NCBI RefSeq assembly: GCF_003696265.1
Contig: NZ_RFFH01000021.1
Location: 36,988 to 100,987, forward strand
Direction: 5' to 3'
DNA length: 64,000 nucleotides
Source of the DNA: Nocardia stercoris
Lineage (GTDB): Bacteria; Actinomycetota; Actinomycetes; Mycobacteriales; Mycobacteriaceae
The notes beneath the pieces are model-generated. The model made no database searches, had not been told where the DNA came from, and saw only the letters and a program-made list of their open reading frames with translations. The position numbers and the translations under genes were made by a program. Positions 8,935-17,573 of the stretch are shown one piece after another (position 1 is the first letter of the stretch; the number at the start of each line of letters is the position of its first letter).

Positions 8935-9129
8935 TCAGGGGCGTCGGTCTTGAACGCCGGCGACATAGTCGACGAATTGCCGAGCAGACTGCCTCGCCAT
9001 GCAGCGGGCAGAGCAGCACTGGTGATGCATCCTCAGCAACGTCTGCGCCGCTTCGAAGCTCTCGATCTGAGCGGGCACGTCGCACCTCAACCCAGCCGAA
9101 AAGCCTTGACTGCCAAACGTCGATGCCAT
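8935..9129 (-). CDS. Small 64-residue Cys-containing protein, first gene of the cluster
   Basis: 64 residues, no family recognised. A perfect AGGAG sits six bases before the ATG at 9129, and the frame ends 43 bp before the SIR2-like start, so it is probably translated as the first cistron. It contains a hydrophilic His/Cys patch, MHHQCCSARCMARQ (four of its residues are potential metal or redox ligands), followed by a short amphipathic segment QFVDYVAGV. It has no signal peptide or transmembrane segment. It could be a small metal-binding accessory, a carrier-like partner or a peptide substrate; nothing in the sequence decides this. Confidence 0.6.
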   Translation of the reverse strand: MASTFGSQGFSAGLRCDVPAQIESFEAAQTLLRMHHQCCSARCMARQSARQFVDYVAGVQDRRP

Positions 9130-9319
9130 CGTGGTCTCCTAGCCGATCGGGCGCGGCCCCTCGTCCGGACCCAAATCCAGAGTCGGTCCGGACGGCGGCT
9201 CGACGTCCGGTGAGACATTCATGCTCTATATGCGCGGCATACATATTCGTCGCCACCCGCTTCGAGACTGGCTACGCTGAACACAGCCGAATCGTTCCGA
9301 ACCCTCCCCTGGAGCCTGG
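9130..9319. promoter_or_regulatory. Divergent promoter region with an imperfect palindrome
   Basis: 190 bp between the minus-strand cluster and the regulator gene. An A/T-rich imperfect palindrome lies at 9228-9246 (ATATGCGCGGCATACATAT, core ATGC-GCG-GCAT), unusual in this G+C-rich setting and a candidate operator for the HTH protein encoded next to it. GGAG precedes the regulator ATG by five bases. No -10/-35 boxes can be assigned with confidence. Confidence 0.4.
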
Positions 9320-10654
9320 ATGCAACAACGGCATTGCGTCCGATGCCTGGCGCAGCTCAGCCGCCACAACACCAACCGGATCTGCGCACCGTGCCAACGT
9401 GGTGGGCAACAAGCACCGAGCCTGGGCATCGACCAATGGCGCACCGCCGAGTTGGCGGCCGCGCTGGCGGCCGAGGACATGGGGGCGGTCATCGCGGCGT
9501 TCCGGCACCATCCGACACATGGCCATCGACCCCTGCCGCAGGGAATCGTCGCTGGCTGGCTCGGAATCACCCAAGGCCAATTGAGCCGAATCGAGAACGG
9601 CCGCAGTCGAGTTCGTAACCTCGACACTTTGGTGCGCTACGCGCAAGTGCTGAGGATCCCGCCCGAGCTGTTGTGGTTCGTCGTCCCTGCCGCTGTCGAC
9701 GACGCGCCCCAATCCGACCAACCCGCACGGCTGCCCAGTGGCGACCTTCTTACTGCCGCAGCGACCTTCCCGACCACCGCAATCGCGGACCATCTCCTGA
9801 CGATGCTCGGTGACCACGCAGTCACCGACATGTTGACCGGACCGCGATCACTGATCCCGATGATCGCGCAACAGGCGCAGTTCATCGAGCAGCTCGAGGC
9901 CGGGAGCCGGGGAAGAGCCCGCGACCGGCTGCTGTATGCCCGCGCTCGATACTCGGAGTTCCTCGGCTGGCTGTACCAGGACAGCGGCGATCTCGCCTCC
10001 GCGATGCGGTGGTCGAACACCGCCTACGACCTGGCACAGGAAGTCGACGCGGTCCAGCTGCAGTCCTACGTCCAGATGCGAAAGAGCAACATCGCCACCG
10101 ACGGCGCAAACCCGAGGCTCGCAACGGCACTCGCAGCCGACGCCTTGCGCACCTCGCGTTCGCTGACTCCACGGCAGCGCGCGGTCACACTTCGGCAAAT
10201 GGCCCACAGCCTCGCACTCACCGGCCAGGCCGACGACTGCCGTCGCGCCCTCGATCAGGCGCGGGATTACTCCACCATCGAGGAGTCGGACGAAGCTCGA
10301 CTCGCCGGCTACTGCACGACCGGGTATATCGAGATGGAGGCGGCGGCGTGCTGGGTCCAGCTCGGCCAGCCCGACCGAGCCCTAACTGCTCTGATCGACG
10401 GCTTGATCGATTGGGAACCGCAGAACCGGCGCGACCTCGGTCTCGGGTTGGCCAGGCTCACCACCGCCTACGCGGCGACCGGCCAGCCGGACGAAGCCCT
10501 CACCACCTCCGAACTCGCGCTCGATATCCTCGGATCAACACGTTCACATCGAATCGCCCGCCAACTCGCTCGAACCAGCGAAACACTGGCCGCCACCGGC
10601 GCCTCGAACCACGGGCTCCAGCTGCAACACCGAACTCGCGCCGCGCTGCGGTGA
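9320..10654 (+). CDS. XRE-type HTH regulator with N-terminal zinc ribbon and TPR-like C-terminus
   Basis: 444 residues. CVRC at 6-9 and CAPC at 22-25 form a probable zinc ribbon. A cro/C1-type helix-turn-helix follows at about 72-118 (GIVAGWLGITQGQLSRIENG). The C-terminal 300 residues are Ala/Leu-rich helical repeats resembling the TPR sensor of actinobacterial cluster-situated regulators. It is divergent from the biosynthetic cluster and upstream of the creatininase gene, so it probably controls both. In related architectures the TPR part senses a ligand or peptide; here that is inference. The start is supported by GGAG five bases upstream. Confidence 0.85.
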   Translation: MQQRHCVRCLAQLSRHNTNRICAPCQRGGQQAPSLGIDQWRTAELAAALAAEDMGAVIAAFRHHPTHGHRPLPQGIVAGWLGITQGQLSRIENGRSRVRNLDTLVRYAQVLRIPPELLWFVVPAAVDDAPQSDQPARLPSGDLLTAAATFPTTAIADHLLTMLGDHAVTDMLTGPRSLIPMIAQQAQFIEQLEAGSRGRARDRLLYARARYSEFLGWLYQDSGDLASAMRWSNTAYDLAQEVDAVQLQSYVQMRKSNIATDGANPRLATALAADALRTSRSLTPRQRAVTLRQMAHSLALTGQADDCRRALDQARDYSTIEESDEARLAGYCTTGYIEMEAAACWVQLGQPDRALTALIDGLIDWEPQNRRDLGLGLARLTTAYAATGQPDEALTTSELALDILGSTRSHRIARQLARTSETLAATGASNHGLQLQHRTRAALR

Positions 10655-10676
10655 CGGACAACAAGGAGATCTCCAG

Positions 10677-11387
10677 ATGCCAGAGCTGCTGACCACCGCC
10701 ACCTCGACCGACGAAGCCGCCCGCGGCGCGTCCGTCGCGGTTCTACCGGTCGGCAGCTTCGAGCAGCACGGCGATCACCTCCCCCTCATCACCGACACCG
10801 TGATCGCCAACCTGATCGCAGCCGAGATCGCGGAAACCTATCCCGTATTCCTACTGCCACCAATAACATTCAGCTGCTCACACGAGCACGAAGGATTCCC
10901 CGGAACCGTCAGCATCAGCGCGACGACGCTCACCGCGATCATCGCCGACATCCGAGAATCGCTGGCCCGGTCCGGCATCAACAAGCTCGTCATCGTCAAC
11001 GGCCACGGCGGTAACTTCGTCCTGTCGAACATCGCCATGCAGTCCAACGTCGACGGCCGCCACGTGGCCTTGTTCCCCGGCCGACAGGACTGGGACGCCG
11101 CCCGTGAATCCGCAGGTATGGCCACCAACGCCCACGACGATATGCACGGCGGGGAACTGGAAACGGCATTGCTCCTGCACGCCTACCCGGACTTGGTGCG
11201 CGACAGCTACCGAACCGCCGACCACCAGGCCACGCACCGCCCACACCTACTCCTCGCCGGCATGGCCGCATATACCGAATCCGGCATCATCGGAAGTCCC
11301 TCGCAGGCAACCGCTTCCAAAGGAAAGGCAGCCCTGGACAGCTTGGTGAAGTCGTTCGACGGCTACATGAAGATGATCAGTCCCTAA
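10677..11387 (+). CDS. Creatininase-family amidohydrolase
   Basis: 236 residues, the usual size. Metal-ligand motifs are all present: GSFEQHGDHLPLITDT at about 26-41 (Glu29, His31, Asp40), NGHGGN at 108-113 and HGGELET at 157-163. The family cleaves cyclic or linear amides (creatinine), formamides (FAPy deformylase) or peptides (MftE in mycofactocin maturation). A GGAG Shine-Dalgarno precedes the ATG, 23 bp after the regulator's stop, so the two are co-transcribed. A MftE-like or deformylase-like maturation step for the adjacent cluster is plausible but unproven. Confidence 0.9.
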   Translation: MPELLTTATSTDEAARGASVAVLPVGSFEQHGDHLPLITDTVIANLIAAEIAETYPVFLLPPITFSCSHEHEGFPGTVSISATTLTAIIADIRESLARSGINKLVIVNGHGGNFVLSNIAMQSNVDGRHVALFPGRQDWDAARESAGMATNAHDDMHGGELETALLLHAYPDLVRDSYRTADHQATHRPHLLLAGMAAYTESGIIGSPSQATASKGKAALDSLVKSFDGYMKMISP

Positions 11388-11629
11388 CCCTTGCTCTCCT
11401 GCACCGGCGCGCGCGAATGTCTACCTGTCCTGGCGTGGTGATGTCACTTGGAAAATGCGGTGACGCCAAGGCCGCGGAGACACGAGGAGCCCGTGAGCTC
11501 CTTCGGCAGTTTCGTCCGGTCGATCGCCGCTCGATGTCCGTACAGCCTCCGCCGTGGCTTGCGCGGTCGTAGCGGGGCAGCCACGATATTCGGTGGTCGA
11601 ACGCAATTCGCGCGTGGATCATCGGTCTG

Positions 11630-12365
11630 ATGGAAGATCAACCAGTAGAGGGCGACGCATTCGGGGACATGCTGATCGACGAGCTCGGGGGGCCAGGGGT
11701 AGCGGAGATCGTCGAGCGCGACGACGGCCACATCTTTGCATCACGTGCCGCTCGCTACTTCGCCGTCGGCGAAGAGTGGCCAGAGCTGGATCGTGCGGCG
11801 GTCTCGGCGTGCACGGGACGGGTTCTCGACGTCGGTGCCGGCGCGGGTCGGGCGAGCCTGGCCTTACAGCAGGCAGGTGTTCCAGTGCTGGCGCTGGAAC
11901 ACCTCGGCGGGCGCGATCGCGGTGTGCAGCAGCAGGGGCGTATCCGACACCTTCCACGGCGAGGTCGATGAACTGGCGAATCTGGACCAGCCGGTGTGGG
12001 ACTCGGTGTTGTTGCTGGGCAACAACCTCGGCCTGCTTGCCTCACCGACGCAGGCGCCGCAGTTTCTGGATGCGCTCGCGGCGGTGACCAGCTGCGGGGC
12101 GCGGATCTACGGTCGCGGCACCGACCCGTACCGGACCAGCGACCCGCTGCACCTGGCATATCACGACCGCAACCGGACCGCCGGCCGGCCAGGAGGGCAA
12201 CTGCGGTTGCGGGTGCGGCACCGCCGCACCGCCACCGGGTGGTTCGATTACTGGCTGACCTCGGCCGACGAACTCGTCGAAGTGCTGGCCGCGACGCCAT
12301 GGCGGCTCGAAGACCTGCACCACAGCGAGAAGCAGGATTACCTCGCCGTACTGGTGAAGCGGTAG
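11630..12365 (+). pseudogene. SAM-dependent methyltransferase, frameshifted
   Basis: The N-terminal part (from ATG 11630) reads through motif I VLDVGAGAGRASLALQ and then LALEH. The natural continuation AGAIAVCSSRGV...DSVLLLGNNLGLL...YLAVLVKR lies in another frame ending at 12365. One surplus C in the run CACCTCGG near 11902 accounts for the shift: removing it restores a single protein of about 244 residues. Either the gene is inactivated or the base is a sequencing error. Intact members are class I methyltransferases of unknown substrate. No strong ribosome-binding site precedes 11630. Confidence 0.75.
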
Positions 12366-12441
12366 ACGGAAGGCCGAGCGGCGGACCGCGTCATAGCGCA
12401 GGAATTCGGTTGCCGACTGCCGGGTTGGCGCGTTTCCTGGG

Positions 12442-13053
12442 GTGATGACACGGCGTTTCCCAGACTGTGTACCGCTTCTCCGGGATGGGCGGGTACTGCT
12501 GCGCGCGCACCGCGCCGACGACCTACCGGCGATCGTCGAGCAGTGCAACGACGTGGACATGCTCCGGTACACCACAGTGCCCCGGCCCTACGGCCCAGAT
12601 CAAGCCGCCGAATTCCTGGCACGCGTCAAGTCGGCATGGGAGGACCGCTCTTCCGAGGCGCTCCGTTGCTGGGCGGTGTCGACGGTGGAGAAACCCAACG
12701 TGCTGGCCGGAACGATCGACTACCGGCCCGACGGTGCCGGAATGGCGGTCGTCGGCTTCGGCTTACACCCAGCGTGGCGAGGTCGGCGTTTGATGTCGGC
12801 CGCGCTCGGGCTGGTCGCCGACCACGCATTCAGTACCGGAGTGGAGGTATTACAGTGGCGAGCGGTGGCCGGGAATTGGGCCTCGGCGAAGACCGCGTGG
12901 CGCAGCGGGTTCCGGCTGGAAGGTCAGATTCGCGGCCTGTGTTCGATACCGGGCAGTCCTCCAGTGGACGGGTGGATCGCGACGCTGTGTCGCGGAGACG
13001 GCCGGCAACCGTGTCAGCCGTGGCCGTGGTCGATCGGATCAGCGGTCGGCTGA
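12442..13053 (+). CDS. GNAT-family N-acetyltransferase (RimJ/RimL-like)
   Basis: 203 residues with the GNAT layout: VLLRAHRADDLPAIVEQCND at the N-terminus, VLAGTIDYR and VVGFGLHPAWRGRRLMSAAL as the acetyl-CoA-binding strand and loop, then WRAVAGNWASAKTAWRSGFRLEG, the typical RimJ/RimL 'N..S...A...GF' segment. It transfers an acetyl group from acetyl-CoA to an amine, either a protein N-terminus or a small molecule. The start could be GTG 12442 or ATG 12445. It stands alone on the plus strand after the broken methyltransferase gene. Confidence 0.85.
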   Translation: MMTRRFPDCVPLLRDGRVLLRAHRADDLPAIVEQCNDVDMLRYTTVPRPYGPDQAAEFLARVKSAWEDRSSEALRCWAVSTVEKPNVLAGTIDYRPDGAGMAVVGFGLHPAWRGRRLMSAALGLVADHAFSTGVEVLQWRAVAGNWASAKTAWRSGFRLEGQIRGLCSIPGSPPVDGWIATLCRGDGRQPCQPWPWSIGSAVG

Positions 13054-13286
13054 GTTGCGGGGTCAGGCACACACTTCAACCGTCGCAACTGCCGCACGGT
13101 TGCCGTCTTCCCCGGCTGCGCGGCGCCCATCGTCTGGCATTCATATCCGCAAATTTGCCTTCCCGGCGGGCAACTCGTGCCACGAGTACCGTCGTGAAGC
13201 CGGTAGATGGCATTCTCGCCACGGCGGACCCCCTCCGCACTTGACGATTCGAGACCAGTGTGTCCGCGATTTCGGCCGGCGGCCGA

Positions 13287-16200
13287 TCAGTCGACCAGGT
13301 AGTGCGCTTCGATGTAGGCGACCGTGGAGTCGTATGGTTCCCCTACTGGTTTCAACATGTATCGGCGGAAGACGGCGGCGGCGGCGCGGCGGGCACCTCG
13401 GTTTCGGGCGTCGCTGTTGTCCCATGACCGGGCGAGGGTGTTGGTAACTACCCGGTCGATCTCCTCGGCAAGGTTTCTTTCGGTGACAGTGAGGCCGGTG
13501 GGTGCGTGGTCGTGGATGATCCGTGTCAGGACGCCCACGTGGTCCTCATCCAGCACGACGGCTTCGTCGGGGTGCCTCTGGGCGTTGACGATGGCGCGGG
13601 CGATCCGGAGTGCTTCGGACAGGAACTCCAGGGCGTCGTGGGAGTTTTGGATGATTCGGTCCCGCAGCAGCCTGATCCGCTCGGCGAGGGCGGTGTATTT
13701 CGCGGATCCCGGTTCGACGCCCTCATCAAGTGCGGCCTTGATGTGGTTCAGGATCTCCGCTGCGGACGGCGGCGTCTTATCGCCGCTGTCGCCCCTGCCG
13801 GGGTTGCGGCGGACCAGGGCCAGCAGTTCCTTGAGGATGGCGATGCCCTGGGCGTCCAGGACGAGAGGCTCTTCCTGGGCGGCGACCACGGAGAATGAGT
13901 GGACGTGGGCATTGATGATCTCCAGGACCATCGGCCCCAGCTCGCTCAGCCGTTCCTTGCGTTCCTCGTCTGAGGACTTCTTGAGCAGGGTCGTGTAGAC
14001 GGACCCGAATAGCCCGAAGCCGTCCTGGTACTTGGCGATCCGCTTGTCGGTGTTGATGTATGGGTAAAGTCGAGCCAGGAGCTGGTAGTTCTTCGTGAAC
14101 ACTTCAGCCGCACCAGGATTGGCGTCCAGGAAGCCATTGACAGCTCGCACGGACTCATAGCCATGCACGGTGAGGTCGAGGCCATCCACGTCCGCGAGCA
14201 GGTCTTCGATGCATGCGAAGGTGGTTCGGAATTCGGCGACCAGCTCGGACACGTCGGTGATGAATCCCCCGCCCTCATCGGCCGCGGCCGGGGTAGGATC
14301 AGCAACCGCTCGCTGAACCTCTGCGGCCAGGCCGATGTAGTCCACGACCACGCCGGCAGTTTTCACAAACCCGTTCGGAGACACCCAGGTTCGGTTCGGG
14401 CGAGTGATCGTCTGGAACAAACTGTGGGCCTTCAGTGGCTTGTCCAGGTAAAGCACGCCCTCGTTGGGGGCGTCGAACCCGGTCATCAGCTTCGCGGTCA
14501 CCACCAGGAAACACAGCGGGTCGTCCGGAGCGAGGAACCGCCGCTTCTGCTCCTCCTCGTCGGTCTCCGAAAGCCGGAATGGACGCATGGCAGGGTCTTC
14601 GTCCTTGGAGTCCGAGACGGAGATGTTCACCTCGGCAGTGATCCGATCGTGCTTGCCGACCGCGGCGAGTACCTGCGACGTTTCGAAGCCGGCGAGCAGC
14701 TCGTTGATCTTGTCTGTGTATGCCACGGCCAGCTCACGGTTGTAGGCGACCACCTGAGCCTTGAGGCCATTGCGGTAGGCGCCGGCCAGATAGTGGTCCA
14801 CGATGTCCTGGCAGACCGCCTGGATACGGTCGGGGTTTGCAAACACCGAGGTGAGTCGTCCAAATTTGCGGGACAGAGCCTCCCGATCGGGGTCATCGAG
14901 GTCGAATTCGTCGGCAAACTGGTCGAATTGGTCCTGTAATTCCTGGTCATTCATCTCGAAGGACACCGGATGTGGGTCCAGCATGACAGGCACGGTGGCC
15001 TCGTCCAGCAGAGACCGGGACACCGAGTACCGGTGCAGTACCCTGCCCGGGTCGGTCTCCTCGCCGAAGAGGGCGAAGGTGTCGGTGGCGAGGTTCCGGA
15101 CAGGGGTGCCGGTCATTCCGAAGAACTTCGCCCGCGGCAATGCTGCGCGCATCTGCCCGGCCAGTGACTTCGACCGCCTGGACTGGGTGCGGTGTGCCTC
15201 GTCGACCATCACGATGATATTGCTGCGAGTCGACAGGTTCTCGCCTGCGTCGGCGAACTTGTGCACGGTCGTGGAGATGACACCACGCACATCGTCACCC
15301 AGCAGAGAACGCAACTCCTGGCTGGTCGCAGGCTGGTGGAAATAGGCGTCACCCATCGCCGAGGTGAATACCCCGGAGGTCTGGCGGACGAGCTGGGTCC
15401 GGTCCGACAGCAGGATGATCGTGGGCGACTCGGTGCGGGTGTCGGCCAGTAGCAATGAGGCCGCGAACACCATGAGCAGCGTCTTCCCGCTGCCTTGGTG
15501 ATGCCAGATCAGCCCCTTCGAGCCGCCCTCCAGGACCCGCTTGTGAATCAGGTGCGCGGCCTCCATCTGCGGGTAGCGGGGCAGGTACTTGATATCCACC
15601 CCGCCCCCGGAGGTGTCGAACAAGGCGAAATTCGCCAACATGTCCAGAACGACGGCCGGGTTCATCAGCAACTCGACCGAGCGCCGCACATCGGCCTGCC
15701 CGGACAGGTTCTCGTCGTCGGCGGTGGACCGGAACGGCTGCCACAAGTTCGTCGGTGCACCGGCGGCGCCGAACCGCAGTTTCAGCCCGTCGGAGGCGAC
15801 GGCGAAGACATTGGGGGTGAAGAACCACGGGTACTCGGGGGCGTAGACGTTGTTGATCTCCCGGGCTGCATCCGCCCATCCGGACTTCGCAGTCGGGGAC
15901 TTCACCTCGACTACGACCAGAGGCAGCCCATTGACCCAGCACACGAGGTCGAACCGGCGAGAAGTCTTACCCGGCACGGTGATTGTCACCTCGTCCGACA
16001 CGACCAGGGTGTTGCGCTCCGGGTCAGCCGGCTGCTCGAAGTCGATTACCTTCAGCGCGTGCCACACGCCGTCAGCGTCGCGGAATTCCTTGAGCCCACG
16101 CAGGATGTGCAGCACCTGCTCGTTGGCCCGCACCAGCCCACCCTCGACAGCGTTGACCGTGGCGACGATCTCCTCGACCACGGCATCCACGTCGAACCCG

Positions 16201-16370
16201 TCGATCACGCCAGGGTTGAGCCGGACGATGGCGTCTCGTAGCTGCGAGGTGATCACAGTCTGCGTTGTGTTGCGCGGCAACGCCCTACCGGCCGTGAAGT
16301 TCCAGCCCATCGGGAGTGACCATTGGATCATCAGATTCTGGAACTCACGCTCTCGAATGCCCTTAGCCAC
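13287..16370 (-). CDS. hsdR: Type I restriction endonuclease subunit R (HsdR)
   Basis: 1027 residues. The N-terminal nuclease domain shows the PD-(D/E)xK core (Asp141 in RRFDLVCW, VVVEVKSP at 152-159). The helicase part follows: Walker A QGSGKT at 292-297, DEAH at 390-393, GMTGTP after it, and late RecA2 motifs (ATRPNRTW-like in TITRPNRTW). HsdR forms the R2M2S complex that translocates and cuts unmodified DNA. A GTG start at 16370 lies 3 bp after the hsdS stop, so it is the last gene of the operon. Length and motifs look intact. Confidence 0.93.
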   Translation of the reverse strand: MAKGIREREFQNLMIQWSLPMGWNFTAGRALPRNTTQTVITSQLRDAIVRLNPGVIDGFDVDAVVEEIVATVNAVEGGLVRANEQVLHILRGLKEFRDADGVWHALKVIDFEQPADPERNTLVVSDEVTITVPGKTSRRFDLVCWVNGLPLVVVEVKSPTAKSGWADAAREINNVYAPEYPWFFTPNVFAVASDGLKLRFGAAGAPTNLWQPFRSTADDENLSGQADVRRSVELLMNPAVVLDMLANFALFDTSGGGVDIKYLPRYPQMEAAHLIHKRVLEGGSKGLIWHHQGSGKTLLMVFAASLLLADTRTESPTIILLSDRTQLVRQTSGVFTSAMGDAYFHQPATSQELRSLLGDDVRGVISTTVHKFADAGENLSTRSNIIVMVDEAHRTQSRRSKSLAGQMRAALPRAKFFGMTGTPVRNLATDTFALFGEETDPGRVLHRYSVSRSLLDEATVPVMLDPHPVSFEMNDQELQDQFDQFADEFDLDDPDREALSRKFGRLTSVFANPDRIQAVCQDIVDHYLAGAYRNGLKAQVVAYNRELAVAYTDKINELLAGFETSQVLAAVGKHDRITAEVNISVSDSKDEDPAMRPFRLSETDEEEQKRRFLAPDDPLCFLVVTAKLMTGFDAPNEGVLYLDKPLKAHSLFQTITRPNRTWVSPNGFVKTAGVVVDYIGLAAEVQRAVADPTPAAADEGGGFITDVSELVAEFRTTFACIEDLLADVDGLDLTVHGYESVRAVNGFLDANPGAAEVFTKNYQLLARLYPYINTDKRIAKYQDGFGLFGSVYTTLLKKSSDEERKERLSELGPMVLEIINAHVHSFSVVAAQEEPLVLDAQGIAILKELLALVRRNPGRGDSGDKTPPSAAEILNHIKAALDEGVEPGSAKYTALAERIRLLRDRIIQNSHDALEFLSEALRIARAIVNAQRHPDEAVVLDEDHVGVLTRIIHDHAPTGLTVTERNLAEEIDRVVTNTLARSWDNSDARNRGARRAAAAVFRRYMLKPVGEPYDSTVAYIEAHYLVD

Positions 16371-16373
16371 TGC

Positions 16374-17573
16374 TCAGATCTCCAACTCCGCGGACTCGAT
16401 GTCGATGGTGCGGTCCAACAGCCCCGACAGCAGTGCCACCCGGACCGCACGGAGACGGACGGCCGCCGCCCGAGTCGCCGCCAAGGCAGAGTCCATCGCG
16501 TCAAGTTCCGCCGCAATCTCGCGTTGGCGGTCGAGCGACGGTAGCCGCACCGCCATGCCTTTCGCCCGCTTGGCGCTGATGTGCTTGATGTTCGTGCCGC
16601 CCGCGACCTCAAGGAAGGCCCTGGACTCGTAGGCCCACATGCTCCAGTGGAATACGAACTCAGGGACACAAACCCCTTGCAGTGCCCGGAGACGGAGCAA
16701 GGTCATCTGGGTGCAGACGGGCCCTGGGATCTCATCTCGCCACATGGCCGGCATCCCAACCGCATTCGCGCTTGCACTGCCCTCCGACACCACGACGTCG
16801 CCATATTGGAGGCTGAACTTCTTGCGTTCCGCCGGGTCGAAGTTCATTTCGAGGATGTCCGAAAGGTCGAGAGTCCCGTAGCCGACGTTCGCCGAACGGA
16901 GGTATGGCGTCATGTATGGGCCGGTTGCCCTGTCAGGTGTCCGGCGGACACCAGTGGAGAAATCGAAAGCGTACTCGGCCCTGACGGATTCAACCGCGTC
17001 GTCAGTGATGAGGTCGGCTCGTCGGCGACGCAGAACTGCTTTCAGCGTCCCTGCCTCCGTGTCGAGCGCGGCGATCTGGGCATCCACCGCACCGATGACC
17101 TCGACGATCCCCTCCTGCACCATCAGGGGCGGGACGAAGGTCGGGGCCTTCACGAAGACCGGCATTGTAGTGCGGCGGCGACGAACGATGGAGCCAATCG
17201 CATGCCTGTCGAAGTACGGTGTGAGCACACCACTTTCGAGGACCAACCCCCAGAACCGCGCGTCTTGCCCTTCGCGGGCTCGAAATACCGGGTAAACCGG
17301 GGAGGTCACGCCAGCACTGTCGCCAAGCCACTGCCCGACAGCTCCGGTCCAGAGAAGATAAGGGTTCCAGGCGATGTCCAGGGGCTGGAGAACCTTGTAC
17401 TTGCTCGTGTCCTCGGTGGCGATCCTCTTGCTGAACACCTCGGTCTGGGGAACGACGCCGCGTCCCTCGGTGACGCTGAGCACTAGGTCAACAGACTTGT
17501 CGTTGTTTCGGACATCAACGTGCTCGAGGACATCGTCCAGAGTGCCTAGCTCCCACTCGGTGGGCTCAGTCAT
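16374..17573 (-). CDS. hsdS: Type I restriction-modification specificity subunit S (HsdS)
   Basis: 399 residues, the usual length for two target-recognition domains with central and C-terminal conserved helices. The first domain covers about 1-180. The linker helix EGIVEVIGAVDAQIAALDTEAGTLKAVLRRRRADLI is followed by a second domain that ends in a matching helix, REIAAELDAMDSALAATRAAAVRLRAVRVALLSGLLD. HsdS sets the recognition sequence for both methylation and cleavage; the site cannot be predicted here. It overlaps hsdM by 8 bp and lies 3 bp before hsdR. Confidence 0.9.
   Translation of the reverse strand: MTEPTEWELGTLDDVLEHVDVRNNDKSVDLVLSVTEGRGVVPQTEVFSKRIATEDTSKYKVLQPLDIAWNPYLLWTGAVGQWLGDSAGVTSPVYPVFRAREGQDARFWGLVLESGVLTPYFDRHAIGSIVRRRRTTMPVFVKAPTFVPPLMVQEGIVEVIGAVDAQIAALDTEAGTLKAVLRRRRADLITDDAVESVRAEYAFDFSTGVRRTPDRATGPYMTPYLRSANVGYGTLDLSDILEMNFDPAERKKFSLQYGDVVVSEGSASANAVGMPAMWRDEIPGPVCTQMTLLRLRALQGVCVPEFVFHWSMWAYESRAFLEVAGGTNIKHISAKRAKGMAVRLPSLDRQREIAAELDAMDSALAATRAAAVRLRAVRVALLSGLLDRTIDIESAELEI

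Noticed and set aside
8037..9584. 515-codon plus-strand frame antisense to the SIR2-like gene
   Set aside because: A G+C-driven shadow with Arg/His/Pro-rich sequence; the minus-strand protein has recognisable motifs and a ribosome-binding site.
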